Source of the DNA: Lithobates sylvaticus
Taxonomy: Eukaryota > Chordata > Amphibia > Anura > Ranidae
Assembly: GCA_028564925.1 (NCBI GenBank)
Contig: CM053033.1
Span: forward strand, 208,940,642-209,004,641
Direction of reading: 5' to 3'
DNA length: 64,000 bases
Made by a program: the position numbers and the translations under genes. How positions within the stretch are numbered: the stretch's first letter is position 1; each line of letters begins with the position of its first letter. Of the stretch, positions 22,405 to 32,870 are shown one piece after another. The notes below the pieces were generated by a model that saw nothing but the letters and a program-made list of their open reading frames with translations, was not told the origin of the DNA and ran no database searches.

Positions 22405-24137
22405 TAAAAGTGTATATATGGATGGAGTCATTAAACCCAATCTCAAGGTGATACAATGATGACAAAAAATTGAAGGCAAAAAATGTATTGATAATGAACA
22501 TAAGTGACAAAAATGTAATAATAAACAATAGACATGTGCACACTGAAATATTTCGTTTCGGAATTTCGTTTTTGGCCGAAAAATTAATTTATTAAGTTAC
22601 TCCCAAAATTTTTATTTATTTATTTTGTTTTGTTAAAAAAGGCATTTGTCCAAAAATCCGAAATAATTAAGGTCGAATCTGTCATTGAAGGCTTATGGTG
22701 TCTGTCGAATGTTCTAAGAAGATTCGACGGAGCAGCTAAACTGTACGACGCCGCAATCGTACATTTCCGAATGTTCCGCTTACAAGCTATAGTAGAATTC
22801 TAATGTTGTATGACACTAGTAATAATTATATTTATTATTATTATTACTAGTCAACCAACATTAGAATTCTTCTATAGCTTATGGGCGAAGCATTTGACCA
22901 TAATGGTCACTGCGACTGCTTTGTCGAATCTTCATGTTGAATCTTTTCTCTCTATGTCGAATAATCTTGGACTAATAGAGTTAGGTTAGGCACATTCAAC
23001 CTTTTTTGCTATTGTCTCTATAATATTGAATCTTTTCTCTCTATGTAGAATAATCATGAACTAATAGGGTTAAGGTTAGGCACATTTGACCACAGGTTCG
23101 ATGTACACAGATCGCTGTTGTCAGCGTCATGTCGAATCTTCTCCTATCTATATCGAACTGCTGCAACGAAAACGAAAATGAAGCATTTGTTTATGTCGGA
23201 TCTTTCGGTTTTCGGATTCTGCACGTTCGTTATCGTTTGTTAAAACGATAACGAAAATACCCGAAATTCGGACGAAAATGCACATGTCTAATAAACAAGC
23301 GAATCCTGATTTACAAAAAAAGCCAAAAAGTGAGTCCATATAACATGTGATATCTGATGAAAAAACAGATGAAAAAAACAGATCCAAAATAAGTCCATAC
23401 ACAATGTGTGAAAAACTTAATCACAGTGATACAAATCCAAAACAACATCCTTTGTAGTGACGAAACGCACAGGGGGGCGGCATGCTGTCGTCACTGTGTG
23501 CTGCGTTAGTCCCAGAATTAACGGGCTGCTGTCGAGAGCCGGCCGGCTCGATTGTTCTCTGTGTGCTGATTTTAACCAACTATACTGTAAGTGGTGTCCA
23601 TTCGTCTTTTTGACTTATAAATTATATAAGGTTTTACACTATGCAAGCCTTCTTTTATCTTTATTGGGAATTCAATTATCTGGCTTCTTTGAGATGAGGC
23701 TTACCACTGCTGGGATTGAGGAGTTTGGTGCTTGCTACTGAGACCCCAGGCTGGGTTATAGGCCACTCGTGCTCCTGGGTCCTCTGTCATAAGGGACCAT
23801 ATCGTTCTGGTAAGCGGCAGTGTGTCTGTAGGTGGAGGCATCTTTCTTACTCTCTGCACGGTTTCCGTGGTGTTTTGGATTTTTATAGCCATGATTACGT
23901 TTTTAACACATTGTGTATGGATTTATTTTGGATCAGTTTTTTTCCAAAAAATTTTTTATCAGATATCACGTTATATGGACTCACTTTTTTGCCTTTTTTG
24001 TAAATCAGGATTCACTTGTTTATTATTACATTTTTGTCACTTATGCTCATTATCAATTCATTTTTTGTCATTGATTTTTTGTCATCATTGTATCAACTTG
24101 AGATTGGGTTTCATGAATCCATCCATATATACACTTT
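22405..24137. repeat. Fold-back element with about 300-bp arms
   Basis: The left arm (22405-22528 plus 23291-23450) and right arm (about 23870-24137) are inverted copies: AAAAGTGTATATATGGATGG faces CCATCCATATATACACTTTT, and GTGAATCCTGATTTAC-like blocks face each other. The spacer 23455-23870 contains GTGACGAAACGCAC, a relative of the GACGCGTTTC motif. The left arm is split by a hAT element whose empty site is kept in the right arm near 24015. Confidence 0.8.
22529..23290. mobile_element. hAT non-autonomous element, TAGACATGTGCA termini, 8-bp TSD
   Basis: Same termini as 21291-22188. ATAAACAA flanks both sides (22521-22528 and 23291-23298). The right arm of the host fold-back has a single inverted TTGTTTAT with no insert. 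The core includes the inverted pair GAATTCTAATGTTG/CAACATTAGAATTC around a TTATTATTATTATTAC tract, and two direct copies of a TCTTTTCTCTCTATGT block. Confidence 0.85.
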
Positions 24138-24432
24138 TGCGGCGTACACACGGTCAGAATTTCCGATGGAAACAGTCCGATGGGAGCTTTTCATCAGATT
24201 TTCCGACCGTGTGTATGCAATTCCGACACGCAAAATTCCGACGCATGCTCGGAAACAATTCGACGCATGCTCGGAAGCATTAAACTTCCCTTTTATAGTG
24301 CAGTCGAACGTGTTTTATGCCGCTGTGTTATTGACCGTCGGAATTAGGTGTGACCGTGTGTAGGCAACAAAGCTTGATCGGAATTCCGTCGGAGTCTTTT
24401 CCGACGAGAATTCCGATCGTGTGTACGCGGCA
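24138..24432. mobile_element. PIF/Harbinger-like miniature element (subfamily A)
   Basis: The left end is TGCGGCGTACACACGG. The right end is CGTGTGTACGCGGCA followed by TTA. The interior has GACGCATGCTCGGAA twice and GGTGTGACCGTGTGTAGGC. It is about 130 bases shorter than its full-length relatives. It sits at the outer edge of the right fold-back arm. Confidence 0.7.
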
Positions 24433-24649
24433 TTAGTGTTAGTTTTTGTATTTCCAATTTTTTATTTATATTTTTTTACTTTCATTATTTTTTCCTTTAT
24501 TTGTGTTCACATTCACATGGTATTGCATTGGTTTTCACCTGCCTTTGTATTAATATTTCGCATTTACCGTTTGCTATTGGTAAGCGCATTGGCTTATTTG
24601 AAACGGTTTGTGCATTCTAAAATCAATCCTTAGCGCAGCTTCATCTTGT
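24433..24649. other. Unassigned AT-rich stretch
   Basis: TTTTTACTTTCATTATTT-type sequence. No feature recognised. Confidence 0.3.
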
Positions 24650-25750
24650 TTTATTAGGGTCAGGACACCCTTAAGTAGTTGTAAGTTCAATTACTGTAGC
24701 AGACTCTGAAACTTCAATAGGAGGACAGCCGTGCAGGGAAAGGCCTCCAGCAAGAAGCCACATCTGCACGTGCAGGAAAACTGTCTCCTATGGCAACATT
24801 CTTTAACAGTTCCTAACACAAAGCATAACAGTTTTTTCACCTGCACTAAATTCACTCCTTGTAGTTCTTCAGCACACTGAGCTCCCGGTCTCTCACTAGA
24901 CCCTCTGATTCACTGCCACTGAATCCCTTGAGCTCCTCCAATCTTCACAGTGGTATCTTCCTCAAGCGTCACCCCCACCTCTCTGCTGGGTCCCTAGCTT
25001 GGCACTCCTGATACTTCTCAAGCTTCACCCCACTGGCCTGTTCGGTCCCTGGCTTGGCACACAAGGCTGTTCTGCAAGCGTCATCTCCACTGGATGGGTC
25101 CCTGACTTGATCACCGCCTGAAGTTTCCCGATTCTCCACCGTGCCCGTTCGGTGAGAATACTGCTCCGGTACTTGGTTCAGTTACTCACTATGGTCCCTG
25201 GCAATAAAGTGATTGGTCCCTTAGTGGCAACAGCTTCCCTTTTACCTCTGACCACTGACACGTTCTCCGGCCGGCAGAATCATCACTTCTGGTTGGACTG
25301 CAAGCCGCAATCCCAACCCTGAGGTGCTCTCTTGCTTCTGGATAGGCCCTCAGATAGCCTAGCAGCCAGATGCCCCCGGATAGGCCCAATCTCCACCCTA
25401 GCAGCCCAGGGCACACGACACACGTCCACCCAGACAGCCATCCCGTGGCACAGAACCTAGATCACCTGACTCCACCGGAATATATAGGCTCTCCCAGCAG
25501 GACAAGGCATTCAAGAAAACCCCTGCCCATTGGCTGAGATACCCTATATATCCATAACCTCACCTTGGGTTGCCCTTCTCATATCTAGTACCACCAAGTA
25601 CCCGGCCACCTAGTGGTAGAAGAGATAAGTGCAATAAGGCCAAACGTAGGGAGAAATCAATGGATCTCTAACAATCAACCAGCATAACTACTCCTGGCAA
25701 GTACATTTTGTAAGAAGCATCCCTGCCTAAACTCAAGGGTGCTACACAAC
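24650..25750 (-). mobile_element. LTR-like fossil (solo), minus orientation
   Basis: On the minus strand it starts TGTAGCACCCTTGAG and contains a CCTATATATTCC TATA-like box about 270 bases in and an AATAAAA signal near its far end. It shares most of its length with 46385-47393 and 49815-50818. It has no internal coding part, so it is at most a solo terminal repeat of a retrovirus-like element, broken and old. The family is not assigned, and a non-LTR origin is not excluded. Confidence 0.4.
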
Positions 25751-25759
25751 CAAAGTCTA

Positions 25760-25945
25760 TGTAAGTCTCAATGAAATTAGGAAAAAGTAGTGCAGGAACC
25801 TTTTTCAAAGTTGCTTCGACATGAGTCGCAGCAATTTAAATGGTTCCATTGCCAACAATCTGGTGCAACTTGTCATGTGATTTGGAACTGTCAAATCGCA
25901 TGACAAATAGCACCGGTGTGAACAGGGGCTTATAGGGTAAGTGCA
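25760..25945. mobile_element. Miniature element of the GGTGTGAAC family, partial
   Basis: TGTGAACAGGGGCTTATAGG at its right edge and blocks such as GTGATTTG and AAATCGCATGAC match, in inverted sense, the 59636-59880 element. The edges are uncertain. Confidence 0.45.
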
Positions 25946-26144
25946 CTTCTGTTACAAACCCAGCATCCTGCCTCTGCCCTATTTTGAGTTATTTCAGTAA
26001 TAGTACAGGCCTTAGTTAGAAGCTACTGGATAATCTTACTGATCTGCCTCGTGTTTACACCCTCTGGCACTCCTCTGTAATTGTTGAACATGCTCAGGCC
26101 TAGCATTAGAGGATAATGGTTGTCTTTGACAAAATTACTTAGCT
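25946..26144. other. Unassigned stretch
   Basis: No feature recognised. Confidence 0.3.
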
Positions 26145-26248
26145 AGAGTGGACATTATCATGGTCCAAAGCATTTGCAGGAGTGGACATTATCATGGTCC
26201 AAAGCATTTGCAGGAGTGGACATTATCATGGTCCAAAGTATTTGCAGG
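26145..26248. repeat. 34-bp tandem repeat, three units
   Basis: GAGTGGACATTATCATGGTC followed by CAAAGCATTTGCAG, repeated three times. The third unit differs by one base, so the array is young. Confidence 0.9.
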
Positions 26249-26399
26249 AATAACTAAGGAAGATGTTAATTTGAATGGTTATTGGCGAAGGGTGGGGGGA
26301 GAATGGTGTGCAACGTTGGTGATTAGGGATGAGCTAGCCATGACCACATTTGAACAATGCACCAAAGCAAAAAAAAAAAGTTTAAAGATTCCGGATGGC

Positions 26400-27140
26400 A
26401 GGGAGCAGTAGGTTTATTACAATTATTAAAGGTACTTCTATAGCGCCGCCAACTTACGCAGTGCTTTACACATATATATTATACATTCACATCAATCCCT
26501 GCCCTCAAAGAGCTTACAATCTAATGCCACGTACACACAACTGGACTTTCCGGCAGACTAGGTCCAACGGGATTAGTCCATCGGACAATCCAATCATGTG
26601 TGGGCTAGTCCGTTCGTTTTCGGGAAAAAAAGTCCGGCAGAACTAGAAATAGAACATGTTTCAAATCTATCCGACGGACTTAAATCGGGAAAACCGTTCA
26701 TCTGTGTTCTGGTCCAACGGACCAAATACGACGCAAGGGCAGCTATTGGCTATTGAACTTTCTTGTTTAGTCACGTTTACGTCATCACGTTCAAAACTAA
26801 CGGACTTTCGAACAGACTTAATCCGTTCGTGTGTGTGCAATTCCATTTGTTCGTAAAGTCCGTCGGACTTCTGCCAAAAGTCAGTCGGGAAGACCGTCGG
26901 ACATAGTCTACAGGAAAGTCCGATCATGTGTACGTGGCATATGGGTCCCTTACTCACACTCATACATACACATACTAGGGACAATTTAGACAGGAGCCAA
27001 TTAACCTACAAGCATGTCTTTGAATGTGGGAGGAAACCCATGTAGGCACAGAGAAAACATACAAACTCCATGCAAAGGGAGCTGTGGTTGGAATTTGAAG
27101 TGACGACCCCAGTCCTACTAGGCAGAAGTATACCGCATCC
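26400..27140. repeat. Old dispersed vertebrate repeat hosting a Harbinger-like insert
   Basis: Left part: TATAGCGCC..TTACGCAGTGCTTTACA..GAGCTTACAATCTAA. Right part after the insert: GGGACAATTT..AGCCAATTAACCTAC..TGTGGGAGGAAACC..CAAACTCCATGCA. This phrase order is widespread in amphibian and fish genomes, but I do not assign the family. The insert 26525-26939 falls at CTAA. Confidence 0.6.
26525..26939. mobile_element. PIF/Harbinger-like miniature element (subfamily B), full length
   Basis: The ends are TGCCACGTACACAC and, inverted, TGCCACGTACACATG. The left flank is TAA and the right flank TAT. The interior differs from subfamily A by GACTAGGTCC and GTCCGTCGGACTT blocks. The closest relatives here are 52475-52876 and the fragment 59970-60075. 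Confidence 0.75.
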
Positions 27141-27423
27141 TAAAGGGCAATATTAAAAATGCTAAATGTATTTAAATAACATGCCTAGGGGTGCCCTTAA
27201 CCTGCACGTGAAGTGGAGAATCTGTATGATGTATATAACCCACTGCAACAAAATTGACTACAAAGAAAAAAAAAATGCTGTTCAAAATGAGGACAATTCT
27301 TGGATGCCTTGTAAACACAGCCAGAGATGGGGGAGCATTTTCTGGCACTTTTTGTTTCCATGTGAAAATCCGTTTTTTTTTTTTTGCTAGAAAATTTGTT
27401 AGAACCCTAAAACATTATATATT
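27141..27423. other. Unassigned stretch
   Basis: AT-rich, with A and T runs at 27265-27276 and 27373-27385. No feature recognised. Confidence 0.3.
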
Positions 27424-27478
27424 GTTTAACCACTTCAGCCCAGGAAGATCTAGCTGTTCAATGACCAGATCGCTTTTT
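27424..27478. mobile_element. TTAA-type element, left-end fragment
   Basis: TTAACCACTTCAGCCCAGG is the terminus of the 2673-3607 family. It stops where the Tc1-like element begins. Confidence 0.6.
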
Positions 27479-29007
27479 GCTTGTACAGCTTGTATAATGG
27501 TAAATTTGCTGTCCCCTCAAAATAAATCAACACACAGCCATTAATGTCTTAACCGCTGGCAACAAAAGTGAGTACAACACTAAGTGAAAATGTCAAAATT
27601 GGGCGCAACGTGTCAATATATTGTTTGGCCACCATTATTTTCCAGCACTGCCTTAACCCTCTTGGGCATAGAGTTCACCAGAGCTTCACAGGTTGCCACT
27701 GGAGTCCTCTTCCACTCCTCCATGATGACATCACAGAGCTGGTGGATGTTAGAGACCTTGCGCTCCTCCACCTTCCATTTGAGGATGCCCCACAGATGCT
27801 TAATAGGGTTTAGGTCTGAAGACATGCTTGGCTAATCCATCATCTTTACCCTCAGCTTCTTTAGCAAGGCAGTGGTCATCTTGGAGGTGTGTTTGGGGTC
27901 GTTATGTTGGAATACTGCCCTGCGGCCCAGTCTCCAATCCAAAAGGAGGGGATCATGCTCTGCTTCAGTATGTCACAGTACATATTGGCATTAATGGTTC
28001 CCTCAATGAACTGTAGCTCCCCAGTGCCGGCAGCACTCATGCAGCTCCAGACCATGACACTCCCACCACCTTGCTTGACTGTAGGCAAGACACACTTGTC
28101 TTTGTACTCCTCACCTGGTTGCCGCCACACATACTTGACACCATCTGAACCAAAAAGGTTTATCTTGGTCTCATCAGACCACAGGACATGGTTCCAGTAA
28201 TCCATGTCCTTAGTCTGTTTGTCTTCAGCAAACTGTTTGCGGGCTTTCTTGTGCATCATCTTTAGAAAAAGCTTCCTTCTGGGATGAAAGCCATGCAGAC
28301 CAATTTGATGCAGTGTGTGGCGTATGGTGTGAGCACTGACAGGCTGACCGCCCACTTCTTCAACCTCTGCAGCAATGCTGGCAGCACTCATACGTCTATT
28401 TCCCAAAGACAAACTCTGGATATGACGCTGAGCACGTGCACTCAACTTCTTTGGTCGACCATGGTAAGGCCTGTTCTGAGTGTCCTGTTAAACCGATGTA
28501 TGATATTGGGCACCGTGCTGCAGCTCAGTTTCAGGGTCTTGGCAACCTTCTTATAACCTAGGCCATCTTTATGTAGAGCAACAATTCTTTTTTTTCAGAT
28601 CCTCAGAGAGTTCTTTGCCATGGGGTGCCATGTTGAACTTCCAGTGACCATGTTGAACTTCCAGTGACCAGTATGAGAGAGTGAGAGCGATAACACCAAA
28701 TTTAACACACCTGCTCCCCATTCACACCTGAGACTTTGTAACACTAATGAGTCACATGACACCGGAGAGGGAAAATGGCTAATTTTGCCAAATTTGGACA
28801 TTTTCACTTTCACGTTTGTTGCCAGCGGTTTAGACGTTAATGGCTGTGTGTTAAGTTATTTTGAGGGGACAGCAAATTAACACTGTTATACAAGCTGTAC
28901 ACCCACTACTTTATATTGTAGCAAATTATCATTTCTTCCGTGTTTTCAAATGAAAAGATATAATAAAATATTTGAGGGGTGTACTCACTTTTGTGAGATA
29001 CTTTATG
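27479..29007 (-). mobile_element. Tc1-like transposon, nearly whole
   Basis: The long terminal inverted repeats share TGTACAGCTTGTATAA, CTGTCCCCTCAAAATAA and ACACACAGCCATTAATGTC with their inverses at 28825-28900. The right end reaches ACTCACTTTTGTGAGATACT at about 29005. The outer part of the left repeat is missing, about 100 bases by comparison with the right. The inner ends carry a second copy of the repeat (GCTGGCAACAAAAGTGAGTAC at 27553), the direct-repeat layout of Tc1 elements. It encodes a transposase remnant on the minus strand. Related Tc1 elements are known from fishes and frogs. Confidence 0.9.
27613..28631 (-). pseudogene. Tc1-like transposase pseudogene
   Basis: The start ATG at 28629-28631 opens MAPHGKELSEDLKK, the usual N-terminus of this clade. 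A paired-type DNA-binding region follows (HIQSLSLGNRRMSAASIAAE at about 28420). The DDE domain shows VLWSDETKINLFG at about 28170 (first Asp), GGGSVMVWSCMSAAGTGEL, then an NDPKHTS motif near 27895 lacking one codon compared with the usual HDNDPKHT, and DLNPIKHLWGILKWKVEE near 27805 (third acidic position followed by the helix). Frameshifts occur near the start (T-run at 28589), around 28450-28490 and in the RRLGRR region near 27930. The C-terminus ENNGGQTIY is at 27613. The usual length is about 340 residues, and this copy cannot be translated in one piece. Confidence 0.9.
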
Positions 29008-30262
29008 TCTTCTTTACAGCACTTCAGTACCAGGAAAAGATCAGTAACCCTAAGCAACCAATCAGATTTAGTAACCCTAAGCAACCACTGAGATTTCAGC
29101 ATTCATCAGTTTACAGCCATCGGAGTAATCATCGGTGCTTTGCGCATTTGCCTTATTAAATCAACCTGAAAGAATAAGACGAATGCTTGCCCATGGAATT
29201 TCCAATCCCTTGTTTCAGAAGGGGCCAAAACAGACTATTCATCAATAGCTATTGTTTTTTTTCTCTCCAGCTACAAAAGTGCAGAGAACTGGTCTGATTT
29301 GTATTTTATAAACAGGAAAGATTTCGAGGAAAAGGCTGGTAGCTAAAATTGAATTATTTTCCTATGGGGTTTAGGCTTACTTTACACAAAGATGAGACTC
29401 TGGCAGCCTACATTACTTTGTCAGAACAATACACAACTTGGCTCAGAAAAGAGATATTAGGGATATATATTTTTTTTTTTTCTTCTTGGCATTGCTCATC
29501 TGAAATTCTAAATAATTTATCATCTCCCAGCCCTGTCAGTCAAGAGAATAAAAGCAAGGCTTCGTTTTGTAATATCTAGGACACAGAGCACTCATCCTTA
29601 AAACAATGTTCATTTCTGATTAATCATTAAATAATAGTTTCTGTTCTGTAGCATGTAGAACCAGTGTTTACTTAGTCCCGGTAAGGCCAGAAGCTGTACC
29701 ACCCCCACCCTCCCCACCACCACCACCACCACCAACCTCCTTTCTTCTTTTAGTTTCTTATTCACTCTCAGCTGCAGTTAACATGCTTACATAACCTGAG
29801 CTTGTCCCCGAGAATTTAATTACTGAGCAGTGTGCGCAGAGTACTCAGCGCACTTCATTACCGAGGCTGCAGAATCCCCTGCGTTCAGCACTTTGCAATA
29901 CATACAGATTTCCTTAACACTTTCCTGCCTGACTCTCCAGTATGAGAAAAAGAAAAAGGGGTTTGGGACTTTATATTAGGCTGAAGAATGTGCCTCCATT
30001 CCCGAAATAAGAAATAAATGGGATCTCTCCTGTATGTTCAATGCCAGACATGCATATCTGTAACGAATTTCCTCTGGCGTCCGGACGGCTTTATGTTACA
30101 TGTTTTATGTTGTCTTGTCCCCCCGTGTTCTTTGGTTGCCCGGTTTGGTCTTAGTTAACCAACGGGCAATACACATTAAGTCTAGTTTACTATTTGGTAC
30201 CTTTGCTATTTATATTTTCCATTCTGTACGTGTAATGGAATCAGCTCAATAATAAATCAATA
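29008..30262. other. Unassigned stretch
   Basis: Contains a short direct repeat AGTAACCCTAAGCAACCA (29043 and 29070) and (CCA)n at about 29700-29733. No gene or transposon end recognised. Confidence 0.35.
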
Positions 30263-30264
30263 TA

Positions 30265-30611
30265 CTGTATTTATTGGCGTATAACATTCACTTTTTCACC
30301 ATGAAAATCGGGTGCAAATAGTGTGTGCGTGTTATACGCCAATACTTCAATTTTAGATGCCTTGTAGGGGACAGGGAGGGGGGCTGCATTGATGTCAATG
30401 GTGAGGCTGCTGCATTGATGGCAAATAGAGGCTGCATTGATGTGAACTGATGAGGCTGCATTGATGGCACTTGTGAGGCTGCAGATGGGCACTGACCCTT
30501 ATATTGCTTCAAAGTTCCTTATTTCAAATTAAAAAATGTTTTCCTGAAACTTTCCTTTCAAATGAATGTGCGTGTTATACGCCTGTGCGTGTTATACGCC
30601 GATAAATACGG
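30265..30611. mobile_element. TA-flanked miniature element, CTGTATTTATTGGCG termini
   Basis: The left end is CTGTATTTATTGGCGTATAAC and the right end is the inverse of CCGTATTTATCGGCGTATAAC. TA stands at 30263-30264 and 30612-30613, fitting Tc1/mariner. The middle has four irregular copies of GAGGCTGCATTGATG. GTGCGTGTTATACGCC is duplicated near both ends. No transposase is seen. Confidence 0.75.
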
Positions 30612-30613
30612 TA

Positions 30614-31061
30614 TGTATTTTTTAGATACGATTTGTTTGACTTTATTTAGACTTTCACTATTGTTTAATAAGCCCCACTTTTCTTCATCTCCACCTGTTT
30701 TGAGATGTTTTTTGCGCATATGTATTAGGGGTTGAACGATTAGTGTACTACAATATTTGAGATCCATTACAGTACCTTAAACAAGCCTCCTTTCTTTATA
30801 TTGTTAAACATGTTCAATGCCAGGCCTAGATACGTGCTGTGGATTTCTTGGGGTTGAAAATGTTTTCATGTCCTCCCAGTGTTCAGGTGGCACAGCAGTA
30901 GACAAGAAACACAGCAAGACAGGAGTCAGGCCTAATATACTACAAAAGGGGGACATCCTGATCTTGCCAGAAGGATTGCAAAGCAAATATAAGATGCAGG
31001 AAAACTGATCCTTGCCAGATCAAAGTCTATGTTGGAAGGTTTTGCAGTTTAAATGCTTTAT
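30614..31061. other. Unassigned stretch
   Basis: No gene recognised. It ends at TTAA (31062-31065), the target site of the next element. Confidence 0.3.
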
Positions 31062-31065
31062 TTAA

Positions 31066-31551
31066 AGCGGAGCTCCACCCTAAAGTGGAACTTCCGCTTA
31101 TCGGATTCCCCCCCCCCCCCCCCTCCGGTGCCACAATTGGCACCTTTCAGGACGGAGGGGGGTGCAGATACCTGTATAATCCAGGTATCTGCACCCACTT
31201 CCGGGACTAGTTAGCCGCAGCTGCCCCGCCCCTATCTGAAGATGCCCGCCCCTATCTGCAGATGCGCCCCCCCCCCCCGTTGTTTCTTGGGAAACACACA
31301 GTTCCCAGGACACAACGGGGGCCAATAAAGATGCGCAGTAGGGAACCGGCAGTGAAGCCGTTGCGGCTTCACTTCCTGATTCCATGACAGAGGATGGCGG
31401 CGGGGGCAGCCGAGAGAAGAGCGGTTGCTCATCATCTTCTGCCGACACTGCTGGATCCTGGAACAGGTAAGTGTCCATTTATTAAAAGTCAGCAGCTGCA
31501 GTATTTGTAGCTGCTGACTTTTAATATTTTTTGTGCAGGTGGACCACCTCT
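31066..31551. mobile_element. TTAA miniature element, AGCGGAGCTCCACC family
   Basis: TTAA stands on both sides (31062-31065 and 31552-31555). The ends are AGCGGAGCTCCACC and, inverted, AGAGGTGGTCCACC. It contains GCGCAGTAGGGAACCGGCAG, a GGATGGCGGCGG block and a perfect splice-donor consensus CAG/GTAAGT at 31464-31472. The AGTCAGCAGCTGCAG..CTGCTGACT hairpin follows at 31487. Closely related copies are 54466-54885 and the fragment 12480-12610. Confidence 0.8.
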
Positions 31552-31610
31552 TTAAAGTCCTACTTGGATCACAGAACTAGCTTTGCAGTCAGGTAGGACA
31601 TTATACCAGA

Positions 31611-31755
31611 ATTTCTCAACCTGGGTCCCATGGAACCCTGAGGTTTCTCCTGAGGATGCTAGGGGTTCCTTGAGTAGTGACTAATGGTGGGTTTGTCTCC
31701 CACCTACAATGACCACCAATACAAGGGGGCAATTTTCCACTATCAATGTAAAGGC
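31611..31755. mobile_element. hAT (Charlie-like) terminal fragment
   Basis: CAGAATTTCTCAACCTGGGT followed by CCCATGGAACCCTGAGG and GGGGTTCCTTGAG resembles CAGTGTTTCTCAACC termini of Charlie-type hAT elements. No right end was found. It is bounded on the right by a Harbinger-like insert at TAA. Confidence 0.5.
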
Positions 31756-31758
31756 TAA

Positions 31759-32085
31759 TGCCGTGTACACACAAGCGGAATTTCCAACAGAAAAAGTCAG
31801 ACGGGAGCTTTTCATCGTATATTCCGATTGTGTGTATGCCCCATCGGACTTTTTATGTTGAAAATTCTGACGGACCTAGAAAGAGAACATGCTCTAAATA
31901 TTTCCGATGGAACCAATTTCTATCGGGAAAACCGCTTGTCTGTATGCTGTTCCGACATACCAAAAACAACGCATGTTCTGAAGCAAGTACGAGATGGAAG
32001 CTATTGGCTACTGGCTATTGAACTTCCTCTTTCTAGTCCCGTCGTACGTGTTGTACGTCACCACGTTCTTGATGGCCGGACACTG
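31759..32085. mobile_element. PIF/Harbinger-like miniature element, truncated
   Basis: The left end TGCCGTGTACACACAAGCGG follows TAA (31756-31758). Inner blocks GTGTACGTCACCACGTTCTTGA and CATGTTCTGAAGC are family-specific. The right terminus is absent. Confidence 0.65.
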
Positions 32086-32402
32086 ATCACTAATGTTAGA
32101 GGACACCACAATTTTTACTGTCTGCAGTTATTTTTTATTTTAAGAATAGATATAGGCTGAACACCCCCCTGTTCAGTTTGCAGAACTCCCGAACAGGGAA
32201 AATGTTCTAACCCAAATGGTGAACCCCATTGAAGTCTATGGGAGCAGAACAGGAAAAATCAAAAGTGCCATATATGAAGGCTTATATGCAAGTAATTGGC
32301 CATTAAAGGGATATGAGGGTCTGGATTCTGCCCTGGGGGCCCTGGGGGACATGTATCAATACAAATAGAAAAACAAGGAGCAGTGATTTTAATTATGCTT
32401 AA

Positions 32403-32818
32403 AGTGGCTGTAAACCCACAAAAAAAAAAAAAAAATTAAAACCCTGCAAAACAGAGCCATAATGAGCTAGTATGCACAGCATACTAGCTCATTATGAAAT
32501 ACTTACCTTAGAACGAAGCCCCCGCAGCGGTCCCGGCACACTGCTCTAGCCAGTGACATGTCTCCTGGAGTTACGTCCGGGTATCGCGGGCTCCGGCGCT
32601 GTGATTGGCCAGAGCCACTATGACGTCACTCCTGCGCATTCGTTAGACATTAACAGCACATCAGCTGAAGAAACGGCACACTCGATCCATTTCTTCAGTG
32701 CGCATGTGCCGATGACGTTGGCACATGTTGATACAGGGGATATCCACGGGAGTTACAGGTAAGCCTTAGTATATTCTTATCTGTAGTCAAAAGTGGTCTG
32801 TAAGGGTTTACAACCACT
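32403..32818. mobile_element. TTAA miniature element, AGTGGCTGTAAACCC family
   Basis: TTAA stands at 32399-32402 and 32819-32822. The ends are AGTGGCTGTAAACCC and, inverted, AGTGGTTGTAAACCC. An internal hairpin is ATGAGCTAGTATGC/GCATACTAGCTCAT at 32460. CAG/GTAAGC at 32756 is splice-donor-like. The empty site exists in the unfilled relative at 38071. Confidence 0.8.
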
Positions 32819-32870
32819 TTAAAGTGCAACAATAAAAATGTAAAATCCCTTTATATATAGTGCCTGGGGG

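Noticed and set aside
23080-23120. GGTTCGATG as a tRNA B-box and possible SINE promoter
   Set aside because: No matching A-box at the right distance, no cloverleaf, and it lies inside a hAT element.
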